From Meconema thalassinum (taxonomy: Eukaryota > Arthropoda > Insecta > Orthoptera > Tettigoniidae), in contig OX336393.1 of the NCBI GenBank assembly GCA_946902985.2, forward strand, positions 51,395,265 to 51,459,264: a stretch of 64,000 nt of DNA. The letters are read 5' to 3'. The notes under the pieces were generated by a model. The model was not told the origin of the DNA. It saw only the letters and a program-made list of their open reading frames with translations, and searched no databases. Numbering within the stretch: the first letter of the stretch is position 1; each line of letters begins with the position of its first letter. The position numbers and the translations under genes were made by a program. Positions 53,925 through 64,000 of the stretch are shown here, piece after piece.

Positions 53925-55257
53925 CAGGGTGCTTCAAAAAAATGTATACACACTTTGAACTTCCATAGAAAATTTATTTACCGTTCTACAAAGTTAAATT
54001 TCAGGAAATTAGGAAGCTGAAAGTCCAATGTAAATGAAACATAAATAACAAATGTTAATACTGTTCAAATTGGCGACCTGCAGCATCAATACAATTCTGA
54101 GTACGAGTCACCACTGATTCTCTACATCGTAACAAAACGTCCAATGAGATTTCTCTACACACGGCTTGAATCTCATTCCAAAGAATGTCTAGGTTACGTG
54201 GTTTACGTTTGTACACCTCATCTTTTACTGTGCCCCATAAGAAGAAATCCTGTGATGTAAGGTCTGGAGAGCGTGCTGGAAACTCGATTGGCCCCCTGCG
54301 TCCTATTCACTGGCCCGGCAAATTTTGATCCAGGTAAGCTCGTACGTCCCTGTGATAGTGCGGCGGGGCACCATCTTGTTGAAAATAAAAATTATCATTA
54401 CCGTATAATGCACGAATGGCAGGAAATATGGAATCAGCAAGCATTGTTAGGTAAGTTATACCAGTTACAGTGCCTTCAAATCGAAAAGGTCCAATGAGTC
54501 CCCTTGAAGACAAACCGCACCACACATTTACACCAGGCAAATTTACAGCTTTTTCAATTGTAATGTGAGGATTTTCTTCACCCCAGTAAACACAATTGTG
54601 CCTATTGACAGTTCCATTAAGTTTGAATTGGGCTTCATCCGACCAAATGATGCTACCCATAAATCCCGGTTCACGTATCACCATCTCCTGAACCCATTCA
54701 CAAAATTGCAACCTTCGATCTGGATCGTTGTCACTTAGCTGTTGCACCAGCCATGGAATGTAAACACGATACTTGCCTCTCTTCAGAATGCGTAGCACGC
54801 TGCTAGCACTTACATCACTTTCACGTGCCCCTTGCCTTGAAGATTTGTTAGGAGAGCGTTGAAACAGTTCCAAGACTGCCGTTGATGACTCATCACTTGT
54901 AGCTGTTCGAGGTCGACCTGAATGACCTTTATGCACATCACACACTGTTCCATGAACTTCGAATTTGTCTCGTATGCGTGTAATTGTTAATCTTGAAGGT
55001 GGTTCTGTATCATACTCCCTTCTCCACTGTCTTTGAACTTCATTTACATTCTCAAACTTCCAGTTCCACTTAATAACCTGCTTACGTTCTTCAAAACTCA
55101 AACGTACGTCCGCCATGTTGATATTACAAATTCCAACTGACAATATAACATAGAGGGACGATTATGCTGCTACCTGGCGAAGAAATATAACATTAGCCTT
55201 GTAGAGCGAGAAAACTACGATAGTTTAAAGTGTGTATACATTTTTTGAAGCACCCTG
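53925..55257 (-). mobile_element. Mariner/Tc1-like transposon, 1333 bp, TA target site
   Basis: TA dinucleotides at 53923-53924 and 55258-55259 flank an element with ~31-bp inverted repeats starting CAGGGTGCTTCAAAAAA and continuing ATGTATACACACTTT. The arms differ by one A in a homopolymer run. It holds one minus-strand transposase gene. Size, TA duplication and terminal CAGGGTG are typical of the IS630-Tc1-mariner superfamily. Confidence 0.95.
54055..55116 (-). pseudogene. Mariner-type transposase with a single nonsense codon
   Basis: A 354-codon frame from MADVRLSFEERKQVIKW (ATG at 55114-55116) to TAA at 54055-54057, interrupted once by TGA at 54307-54309. An N-terminal helix-turn-helix region of about 110 residues is followed by HSGRPRTAT. 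The catalytic core has WSDEAQFKLNG (first Asp), FYFQQDGAPPHYH (second Asp) and ARSPDLTSQDFFLWG (third Asp), with 36 residues between the second and third. The enzyme cuts and rejoins the element ends at TA. No frameshift is present, so this copy is close to intact; the TGA removes the third catalytic residue. An upstream ATG at 55141-55143 is less likely to be the start. Confidence 0.92.
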
Positions 55258-55600
55258 TATTTAATGTACCTTTTCTATTTGTCCTCATGTTCATGAATTA
55301 TTTCCAATTTGACAAATTACCCTATTATCCCAAAATACTTGGCAAAATCGACATAAAGGAAATTAATTTTTTGAAACACAGAAATTGCATTTTAAACATG
55401 TTTTGAATGGTTCTTATCATAAGTAAGTCATCTTTAAAAACATCGAGTGTAAATACATCACACGTGACCATGAACTGTCCCTTCTGATCGTTTACTAGCT
55501 CTTAAAGAGTACCGGTACCAGCTTGTTATACAGACGACGAACATATTTTCAAAGCAATGCACTATCACCGCATCTCGAATTATGATATAACCTAATGTCG
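55258..55600. other. Unassigned sequence
   Basis: No gene recognised. Confidence 0.3.
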
Positions 55601-55602
55601 AG

Positions 55603-55845
55603 TTATTTCTCATCCATAGCTCTGATTAACCAATTAAAATGGTTTTCGACAAGGGCAAGTTCAAGAAAATGATCATGATTGAATTGATTTCTCCGGTCCA
55701 CATACGAGTCGATCACTTGGTTCACTCCGTTCTGTTTAGTTATTAAACCTGAGTACTTCCCCAGCTTGAATAGCGTATAGTCTATGCAGAGCTTGCACAT
55801 TAATATACACCACTCAACACAGGCCACACAGGATTTGATGATCAT
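55603..55845 (-). CDS. Uncharacterised ORF, 80 codons, possibly linked to the P-type transposase
   Basis: The product contains ACVEWCILMCKL, echoing HACVEWCMFGVG in the P-type transposase at about 56910-56942; at DNA level ATACACCACTCAACACAGGC is shared (plus strand, about 55803-55822 and 56924-56943). It could be the debris of a second copy or a duplicated exon. No function is assigned. Confidence 0.3.
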   Translation of the reverse strand: MIIKSCVACVEWCILMCKLCIDYTLFKLGKYSGLITKQNGVNQVIDSYVDRRNQFNHDHFLELALVENHFNWLIRAMDEK

Positions 55846-55988
55846 TACTGCGAATTGCAGAAAACACAGTGAGTTAACACTGCGGAAAATGGCCAGACTT
55901 GACTTGGCGGTAACAATGGAATGGCGGTAGCTTGCTTCAGCCGCGGGTCGCCTTTGCCGTCACTATGATTCTCTGTACTCGTTGGTAT

Positions 55989-58308
55989 TTACACATGGCT
56001 AAAAATGATTAGTTTGTTCAATTTTGCCCTAACACTAGAAGAGTTGCCATGAGCTTTATACAAGGACTGCTTTTTACCATAACTCACTAGTCTAATGTAT
56101 ACATAAATTTCAGCAACCTTTCTTAGGATTTGCAACTCGTGCAACTCTTCACAAAGGAATTCACTCTCTATTGGGTGTGAAAAATTGAAAGGCAAGTTAC
56201 CTCCAGTACTAAACTTCATAACGACGGACTGGGCAATAATTTTATCTACATTTCACATATTCATCAGCTCGCCCAACACAACTCTAAACCTAAATTCCTT
56301 CTCTGTACATTGAACGATTTTAACAACATATGGAGATGGTTCAATCAGCTTACCTCTCGAAACATGTTGCACAAAATTGTAACAGGTTTTGATGGGAGCA
56401 GCGTAAGAGTGGACAAGAAGACGTTCAGATTGTCTTATTAGCATTGTTCTACAATGTGAGCAAGTTAGAGACTTCAAAAGCCTCATCACAATATACCCTC
56501 CTATATAACACAAAATGTTGTCCTGAAATTCAGACAAATGCATCTCAAGCAAACCTGAATACTGCTCTTCCATTTCTGTGCCATCGTTAGCATCACATGC
56601 ACTAGAAGCTGTTCTTTTCTCCGAACGAAATTCAAAAACAGAACCCCCTGAAACTGAATCAATATTCATACAATTCCCAGCAGCATTTACACTGTTTCTG
56701 AACAATAGTCTTCTTAATGCCCATTTGAACTGCAATGTATTGGGATTATCATTCCATCCCCCACGAGCTCGAATGCAAGAAAAAAGCAACTCAATGTGAT
56801 TCTGTGAAAACTTGTATGTCAACACATATTTAAATGGATTCTTAGTTCTGGTGAGCAATATTCTAGCAACTTCTCTAATAGAAGTCGCAGCTATAATAAG
56901 TCCAACACCGAACATACACCACTCAACACAGGCATGGCACACAAGTGGTATTCCTTCAATCTTTAAGGACCTCAAGTAATCTCAAGTTTCTGTGAAGCAT
57001 TTTAACCAGTACTGTTACCCCTGAATGAACAATGGTTGCTTGTAACCCTTCTGAAATGGGTTTCTGGAATTAAGCAAATCAAACAGTCTGTCGATCATGT
57101 ATATGAATTCTTCCGTTGCTTCACTGTCAGCAAAGAAAGGTGACCCTGTTTCCTTAAAAATGAAATTGCATCTGCAACACCAAAACTCAATGTCTGCACA
57201 GCAAGTTGAACATTCATTTTTTTTGTTTCCCCACCTAATGTGTGCACCACTCCGATTATTGGCAAAATTTAGCCCCTCATTCTCCTGAATCTCATTTAGT
57301 TTAGTGATGTACTCCCATTTTATATCACCCTTTGGAGAAGACAAAATCTTCTTATCAGAGAGGGTATTCCTCGCCAACTTCACCATATGGCAAGGGTCAA
57401 AAATAACGAACACAGTTCCCATTTTCACATCCTGAAAACTACAACTACTTGCTGCCGAATCTATTGCACAACCAAGCTGTTTCATTGTTTGAACATTAGT
57501 AGAAGTTCCATCACAGGTTAGGCCCCACACTTTAACACCTACCTCATGTAACTTCGTAAGACATACACTGATCATCTGGCACTGTATTTCTGCTGATGTT
57601 TTATTAATCAGAAAGTAACCCACAGGACACTTGAAGTTGTGTGTGAGTGATACTACCATTAGCACAAGAGCTTCAGGTGCCAGTTCATCCTCAAAACCCA
57701 GAATTTCACCACAGTCCACATAGCCAGAATATTTTCCCTCGGCTCGGTCCCATACAGTTTGTTTGCGTAGAGACATTGCATCGATAACAAGGTTACAGTC
57801 CTTCAACCAAGGCTTCTCAGCAATATTCTCCTTAAGATATAAAAATATCTCTTCCAAATAGCCTGGTTCACAATTCAATTTGGACGTCCATGCCCTTAAT
57901 GTTGATGGGTGTGGCAAATGAAACATGTTATGGAACTTCGAACGAACAAACCTTTATGCCTTTGGTGAATAGAAGTACAAGGTTGAGGCAAACTGCTTCA
58001 TCAGACTTGTGTAATGCAACCTGTTTTTAGAATTACCTTCATTCTTGAAAGTATTCAAAAGAACCTCAAGGGGGAAACCTTCAAATCTTGACCCAAGCAC
58101 AGAAATTACACCATGTGATGAATTTGCAGATTTCAATTCTTCGAGAAGCTGCTTCATATTGGTGATCTTATTTCTTCGCCTAAGTTTTTCTTGTAATAGC
58201 TTAATTTTCTTCTTCAGAGCTTTCTTTTGTGTTGAATCTGGAGGTTTTGATCGACTTGTATCAAGAATGTTTTCATCAGAGACGTTGGACACTGACCTGC
58301 TTTTCATC
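55989..58308 (-). pseudogene. P-element/THAP9-type transposase, main exon, four in-frame stops
   Basis: One frame runs the whole length without a frameshift. A lysine-rich coiled-coil region (KKALKKKIKLLQEKLRRRNK) precedes the FYSPKA...RFVRSKF and LPHPSTLRAW segments. The catalytic region shows VIDAMSLRKQTVWD (first Asp), LTCDGTSTN (second Asp), IFDPCHMVKLARN and WEYI. C-terminal parts include KFSQNHIELLFSCIRARGGW and ILCYIGGYIVMRLLKSLTC. Stops interrupt at 57954-57956 (TAA), 57015-57017 (TAA), about 56976-56978 (TGA) and 56253-56255 (TGA). An acceptor TTTACAG/G lies at the 5' edge. P-type enzymes excise and insert DNA using GTP; this copy is inactive as read. Confidence 0.88.
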
Positions 58309-58674
58309 CTGTAAAGTAAAATATGTTTGCATCAAAACATGAAAATTTTACTATCTTTTTGGAGCATTCTCCTTCAGTGACATTAACGCTATCAGTCTGG
58401 AAATGTAATAATAAGATAATGTGTACAATTTAGTATGAGTATTCAGTACCTCGCAAATGGAGCTTTCAGCGTTCAACATGAACACAATGTGTTGGGAGGT
58501 GAAGGTGATATTTGGAGTCTATAATGCTGTTGACCAATAGGGCCCCTCATATAAGAGCACGGCAACAATTTGTCTTTATTACCACGTGCAAAGTTATGTT
58601 TATAATAAAATGCAATGTTACTGTAGGCCTACCACATATATCAGATTTGATCGATGGCAACATAGAAAGAGGGG

Positions 58675-58735
58675 CAGATGACCTCGTAGTTCTGCCCCTT
58701 AAAACAACAATAACTAACTAACAAACATAGAAAGA
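58675..58735 (+). repeat. SINE-type tail, plus orientation
   Basis: GGGGCAGATGACCTCGTAGT then TCTGCCCCTTAAAACAACAA. The same tail lies inverted at about 59618-59675. Confidence 0.65.
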
Positions 58736-59580
58736 CAGAAGGAAGAGTTCGAGCAAGATGATAGCCCGTACATAGAGACCCACGTACCATACACGAGACC
58801 AACAGAGGAAGAAGTGGGATGTGATATGTTTACTGGACTATATCAGTGAAGGAGATGATGGGGGAGAAGAAAACGATATGCCCAGACTTATAAGGAGAAA
58901 TGTTATGCCTATGCTGATGACATGGCACTGACGTGCAACTATGACCAGGAAGTTAGAGTGGGCTGGAAAAGAAAAGAGTTACAGTTCAGATAAATGCAGC
59001 AAAGACGGTAACAATTCTCTTAAGGAAAGGTGGGGAAACAAGAGACTATATATTGTAAAGGTCCCTTACTTCAGTGAAACACTTTGTATATTTAGGAGCG
59101 ACATTGCAGACTTTGGGCAATGTGTTTACAATCCATGTGAGAGACCTGATGCTGCTATGAAAGCCACGAGTGACGTAAGCCACCTTAGTAATCTTTTGCT
59201 AAAACTGCGATGGAACTGTTCAGGTTGAAAATCTCACCAGTGGTGACATATGCCCTGGAAAACATTTATGGCAACACCCCAGATATAGGAACCTGACTTA
59301 CCTGGATCGGATCAAAGGTAGCTAACTCAAAAGGGTCTTGTGCTTATCAGAGTTTACACCTTCGTGCCTGGTCTATCTGACAACCGGACAATTCCCATCG
59401 GTCGAGGAGATAAGTTTACGAATGTTACTGCCATCCATACCCGGATACGAGGAACTGTCACGTACTATGACAAGGAAGAGGAACGAAATATGGAGCGACT
59501 TCCAAGAGCTGGATACGACACTTAGTGACAAGACTGTCTGTACACTTCTTTCACCGCAAAGTGTGTGTAAATAAGAAATA
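58736..59580 (+). pseudogene. LINE fragment with YADD motif inside the P-type transposase intron
   Basis: YAYADDMALTC near 58907-58939 is a reverse-transcriptase catalytic motif. Further on, out of frame, come FVYLGATLQTLGNVF-like (about 59083-59127), ISPVVTYALE-like, then LKRVLCLSEFTPSCLVYL near 59320-59370 and LLPSIPGYEELSRTM with RKRNEIWSDF (59425-59500). This order fits a non-LTR element of another clade than those at 11.6, 27 and 41 kb. Multiple frameshifts. Confidence 0.7.
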
Positions 59581-59611
59581 CCATCATCTGGACCACTAGT
59601 GTAAGTTGGTC

Positions 59612-59680
59612 AGTTAGTTATAGTTGTTTTAAGGGGTGGAACAACGAAGTCATCTGCCCTAACAACCAACCAGTGCATGT
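59612..59680 (-). repeat. SINE-type tail, minus orientation
   Basis: Minus strand: AGGGCAGATGACTTCGTTGT then TCCACCCCTTAAAACAACTA. Inverted relative to 58675-58735, so the pair brackets the LINE fragment. Confidence 0.65.
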
Positions 59681-59872
59681 GCATGCTATGTAGTGACAAG
59701 CATGATAGGTACATCATAATGTGGTGAAAACCAAGGAAGTTCTCCCTTATGGAGTTGTAATTTAATGTATCATGAATGGCCATTGGCTGCAATAAATTAC
59801 ATTATATTATAGCCTGGTAGATTTCAAATTACTACAGAAATAAAAGGAACAGTAAATATTAGGTCTACATAC

Positions 59873-60122
59873 CTCAACTTGTACTTGTCGTTCAATAACT
59901 CTCCGTCTCTTCTTGGGTGGCTGAAGCAGATGCTGAGGGAAATTGAAAATTGCAGGTACTGCATCATCTTGAAGCAGTAGTTTGTTTCTATTTGAACCAA
60001 ACAAGTAGCATGATTCTGAAAAATGTTCACTACAGATATAACTGTATTTTGTGGGGGTCCAGTCCTTCCTCCTCACAGCTATAACCCATTTCTTTAACAC
60101 ATCTGGACGTTTCCACGGAAAT
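59873..60122 (-). pseudogene. THAP-domain exon of the P-type transposase
   Basis: Begins after ATTACAG with RFPWKRPDVLKKWVIAV, then YSYICSEHFSESCY (the C..H half of the C2CH zinc site) and the AVPAIFNFP box that closes THAP domains, followed by a KKRRR basic run. It ends at a GAG/GTATGT donor. The first codon is completed from exon 1 (AG + A), so the upstream splice is in phase. The join to the next recognised exon (58308) is out of phase, implying an indel, an unseen exon or a different splice site. The domain would bind the transposon ends. Confidence 0.88.
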
Positions 60123-60378
60123 CTGTAATATGAGCCAGGTTATAATTCTGTGACTAATAACTTATAACCTATAATAGGGCCTAAGTCTATTTGTCATTAT
60201 GCTATTTAGGACTATTAGACCTTTGTCAAAATTTGATGTAAGGTTATCCATAAACACAGAATAGCCTACGCTACGTCATTACAAATCTCGATTCGAAAAT
60301 AAAGCAGACCGTAAGCCTACCGTATTTTTGGAAAATACCATTATATATAACGTTGCACAGAGGTACAGTGGTGCTTAC

Positions 60379-60452
60379 CTGTGGAAATGAAGCTTTTGTG
60401 AGCTTTTCTCCTGCCTATTAGAGCATCCGAATGCTACAAAAGCAATGGGCGT
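60379..60452 (-). pseudogene. First exon of the P-type transposase (start of THAP domain)
   Basis: Reads TPIAFVAFGCSNRQEKSSQK then LHFH and ends at CACAG/GTAAGC, a strong donor. The FGCSNR segment is the expected N-terminal THAP motif. Two oddities: the start position reads ACG (60450-60452) rather than ATG, and the first zinc-binding Cys position appears as Phe (TTT, 60438-60440). Both fit decay. The intron to 60122 is about 256 bp. Confidence 0.75.
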
Positions 60453-61560
60453 CTTGATTTTATAACATAATACTACATTTATTGCAGCAAACAGTTACAA
60501 TAAAAATAAAATAGAGTATTAACTCCAAACACACTATGTTCTCTCTATAAAATAATGGACGTGCGATCAAATATAAGAAAAAAATCACGACATATCAGCT
60601 GATTTGCAACCTAGAGTTCAATGGTATGACGGGTTTTGGTGCGACTAGTTACGCCTGGTGGTGCACGTCAAGGAGGCGATGACCAGGAAGCAGTTTTCAG
60701 CGAGGGTTACCATGGGAGGAGTTGTTCCAGTAGTATCAATATAGTTCAATTTTTCCAAGTTATTTAAGCATAAAGCATTTTGGTACTTGAAAGTATATTT
60801 AATGTGATTTCAAATCGGCATATAAGTAGTTCTCACAGGTAAAAGAGCTTCCTTCTATTTTTACACTAGGTTAGTGTGTAAATGGGCTAACTTATACACA
60901 GGTTACATTTCTGTTCTACCTAACCTATAAAAAGAAATGCATGTTTTTCTAAATGCTATTTTGAAACATTATCTTGGTCTTATTCTGTATTGACCTGAAT
61001 CCAACTCAATATTAATAGATCTGGACCCAATAATCTGAAGTAGTCCACATAGTATGGGCTATTCATAAGGTAAAATACATGAATATGAAAAATGTTGTTC
61101 TGAGTATAAAATACAGTTTATTAAGAGACAGGGTGACACTAAAAACTTCATCTTTGGCAAAGATACAACATATGATGTTCCCATGGAAGACGTCAAAATG
61201 GAAATTGCCTTAGCCAAATGTCTCTGGTGTCACTCGGCGACAAAAGAAACAGGTGCACTTTGAAATAGACTTCATAACTTCCAGGTACAACGTTCACTGA
61301 AGCAAATCTGTGTTTGATTGCGCTGTTCCTATATTATGAAGGATAACTGATAACATAACTAGTTTAATCTGATTCTTTTTATTGTCATATTAATAGTCAT
61401 TCGCATCAAATTGTTAATTCATTTTTAGAGACTGTATTGAGAGAATAATTCTGTGCCCAGTGGCACAACATGTTTAATATTATGTATACATGTACAGATG
61501 AATAACTACGTCATTCCTTGCAAAGATTATAATATTCTTGTCACATTCAGCAATTCTGTC
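60453..61560. other. Unassigned sequence upstream of the P-type transposase
   Basis: It should contain the right end of the P-type element, but no inverted-repeat partner was found. It holds the short shared repeat at about 60638-60680 (see 46405-46455). Confidence 0.35.
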
Positions 61561-61573
61561 ATAATTGTTAAAC

Positions 61574-61673
61574 TTGTTCCAAGGTACAACACTCTCCCCC
61601 TACCGTTTCCTTTTTCAGGATTAGGGAATAACCCATTACAATTGGGTACAAGCGTGTTGACCAACTGAAAAAC
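61574..61673 (+). repeat. Dispersed repeat related to the hammerhead-associated tails
   Basis: TTCCAAGGTACAACACT (61576-61592) is the reverse complement of AGTGTTGTACCTTGGAA near 46208. GGGTACAAGCGTGTTGACCA then ACTGAAAAAC (61644-61673) matches 8210-8240. Confidence 0.5.
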
Positions 61674-61739
61674 ATTAAATTTCGATTTATGGGAATATTG
61701 AACTATCAAGACTCGAAATATCCAAACTCGGGTTGTTTG

Positions 61740-62188
61740 GTACCTTAGTTTAGGGGCTGCGATAACACGGTCATGTAGCCCCGTGTACTGTGTGTGTGTG
61801 TAGAATCTGTATGATAACCGGTGTTAATATTGTGATGACTGTATTATTATGTGTCATCTGTATTTAATTCAAGTAGGAACTGCGGACGATAATTTCAAGT
61901 AGTTCCTACTTTCGCTACCAAATGCTACCGTCCAGGACACGTAGCTATGAGCCTGGTTACGAACGTTGGAACATACGAGCATTAATCAAACCTAACCTAC
62001 AAATTTTGCTTCACACAAGTTTAGTTAGTGGAAGATTATTTTACATGCCATAAATCTATGACATGGGTTCGCCGGCTATGCTTCTCCTTCGGAGGAAGAC
62101 ATACTGAGGGATTTTTAATGCTCTTAAGAAACCCGCGATCTTGGGCATAGAAGCTCAGCTTGCTACCAACTACGCCACCGAAGCCGCC
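61740..62188 (-). repeat. Chimeric SINE copy with tRNA-like head
   Basis: Minus strand: box A TGGCGTAGTTGGTAGCAAGC near 62163-62182, then an S2-like body and an S1-like tail. Its first ~370 bp (61740-62110) are colinear with the reverse complement of 10105-10530, showing that the S2-body/S1-tail junction is inherited, not accidental. Confidence 0.78.
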
Positions 62189-62344
62189 TTATCGAAACTC
62201 TACTGTGCCGTTATCAGGAAGGAGAAGGTCTCGGGTACCTTAATGCCGTCGGGGCTAGAGAAATTGACAAGGGAGGGAATATGTGAGTGGAAGCGATGGG
62301 TCAAAATCGAAATCTAGGGGGACAAAATTATTTATTTTCATAAC

Positions 62345-63456
62345 TAAAAGAGTAGTTCCGTGAAGAACTATACAGCCTATTTTCATATATCCTACTTATG
62401 TTAACTGCCACTATTAACATACAAAATTTCAGTTTGATTGCTGTAATAGATTCGTAGATATTGAGATCCATCTAAATATTTCGGATGGTCGCCATGTTGG
62501 ATTGTTATATGTATAGGCCATATAGTCATGTACCATTAAATGAACATTATTGCGTAGGTTCATTATTCAAACTTTCACTTCGATCGCATGATTACGACAC
62601 AAGAAATAAAAACTTAATTTAAAATTTGCACAGCTGCCATCTTGCGGTTATGTAAACAATTGAACTAAATTAGATACCAGTGCATTACAATGTGTATAAA
62701 CATTTCCTGTACCAAGTTTCATTGCGTTTGGATCATTAAATCGCGAGAAAGGTCTATTTAAAATTTCCTACTTCGCTTGGCTGCCATATTCGTTTTGTGT
62801 TTAACCGGTTTTTGAAAGTCTTATAGATGAACTTCCAGTAGTGCCCTTTATCTCCGTACAAAATTTCAGGGTGATACCGGTAATAGTTTCAGAGATATAG
62901 AATGTCGGTGAAATATTTCGCCCAGCCGCCATCTTGAGGTTATGTAAACAATTGAACGAAGTTAGATGTCGGTGCATTAAAATGTGTATAAACATATACT
63001 GTACCAAGTTTTATTGCTTTTGGTTGGTTAAATGGCGAGAAACGACTATTTAAAAGTCGCAATTTCGCTAGGCCGCCATGTTGGTTTTGTAGTTACCAGG
63101 TTTTCAAAAGTTAGATAGGTGAACTTCTAGTAGTTCCCTTTATCACCGTAAAATATTCCAGGGTGATATCGGTAATACTTTTCGGAGATATTGAATGCTG
63201 GTGAAATATTTCGCACAGCCGCCATGTTGGATTGGTGAGATGTAACGAAATTTGAAGGGCACGGTCGGGGTCGTCCAGAATAGTGCTATGAGTTTACCGA
63301 GTTTCATTGAAATCGCTCCAGCCGTTTAGAAGTTATTATGGGGCGACACACACCCTCACACACACACACACACACACACAGACAGACACAAGGACAGACA
63401 CACGGACAAAAGGTGATCTCATAAACCTATTTTTCTCATAAATGAAAATAGGTTAA
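62345..63456 (+). mobile_element. Dispersed element of ~146-bp monomers, copy 2
   Basis: Begins GTAGTTCCGTGAAGAACTAT near 62351 and ends AAATGAAAATAGGTTAAAAA. CCAT cores of CCGCCATNTTG-like sites start at 62492, 62637, 62784, 62929, 63076 and 63222, spaced 145, 147, 145, 147 and 146 bp. Monomer order is A-B-C-B-C-terminal, unlike A-B-C-A-B-C in copy 1. The tail has GCTCCAGCCGTTTAGAAGTT and a CA run at about 63354-63380. Confidence 0.8.
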
Positions 63457-64000
63457 AAATCGAAATGTATAACTTCTACAGCATTCTCATATAATTGCCG
63501 CTCACTATTCTGGGATATAAACGCATCTTAGTATAAATCTGTCACCACTGTTCGAGCAGTCTGAACTGGAAGGTGAATGTAAGTGGCTGTGGTTTGGTTG
63601 TCTTTGTGGTTAGTGTGATGCTTTAAGATGGAACATGCAGCTGAAGGTATGATCTTTGTAACGTGTTTCAGTTATTAATGGGCGTAATTGTTACGTAATT
63701 TTAGCTATATTTGTATTATATAATATTTAACTATTATTTTTAAAATTATATTTTCACTTAGATTTTTAGTATGTCGCGTCACTCTGCGTCACTTTCTACT
63801 TAATGTTAGAATGTAGATAAAGTCTTGTAGTTTACGCCTGTTATAAGACTTTTTATATCTTTTTGCAACTTACTTAGTTATTTTACGTTTTAGAAGATGC
63901 CGCGAAACCAGTCTCACACGTTTACAACTGTTTGAAGCCCTCGGTTCGACGATTATGTCAAAAGTGGAACTTTGTGACTTTGTTTAAATTAAATTAGGAG
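63457..64000. other. Unassigned AT-rich sequence to the window end
   Basis: No feature recognised. Confidence 0.3.

Overview
This window is animal nuclear DNA, almost certainly from a large, repeat-rich insect genome. It is AT-rich and contains no operons and no convincing intact host gene. Its tRNA-headed SINEs, non-LTR reverse-transcriptase tails and long microsatellites look like those of polyneopteran insects (stick insect, cricket or katydid type). That placement is an impression from repeat style, not a test. Nearly every long reading frame belongs to a mobile element or is an artefact of a simple repeat.

Layout. 1-2.8 kb: 3' half of a decayed Ty3/gypsy pol gene, followed by a possible LTR with a good TATA/initiator pair at 3.8 kb. 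6-10.5 kb: SINEs, a hammerhead-like repeat, a 1-kb GGAA/GGAT array and a LINE tail. 11.2-13.1 kb: a TTAA-flanked inverted-repeat transposon carrying a nested LINE with its own 19-bp target duplication. 13.4-17.9 kb: a dispersed repeat split by a 3.75-kb hAT-like element that itself holds a SINE, two LINE tails and a 32-bp minisatellite. 18.1-21.6 kb: two SINEs, then a second copy of the split repeat in which one 102-bp segment has grown to about 18 copies. 22-26.9 kb: unassigned AT-rich DNA. 27-28.3 and 30.6-31.2 kb: LINE fragments. 31.3-36.7 kb: paired dispersed repeats, an element built of ~146-bp monomers, and a 1.4-kb TTCC tract. 37-41.5 kb: LINE tails, a small inverted-repeat element with three 55-bp units and a BED-finger transposase remnant. 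41.7-45.6 kb: a ~650-bp tandem repeat. 46.6-50.7 kb: unassigned. 50.7-52.7 kb: a cluster of four SINEs. 53.9-55.3 kb: an almost intact mariner-like element. 56-60.5 kb: a THAP/P-element-type transposase pseudogene with exon-intron structure. 61.6-63.5 kb: a chimeric SINE and a second 146-bp-monomer element.

The parts do not form a pathway; they form a record of nested insertions. The strongest results are structural: two transposons with readable target-site duplications and internal empty-site paralogues, a SINE-like repeat with a higher-order 612-bp minisatellite, two dispersed elements made of nucleosome-length monomers each carrying a CCGCCATNTTG-like site, and a pair of hammerhead-ribozyme-like folds. 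All calls come from reading the sequence; no database search or folding program was run.
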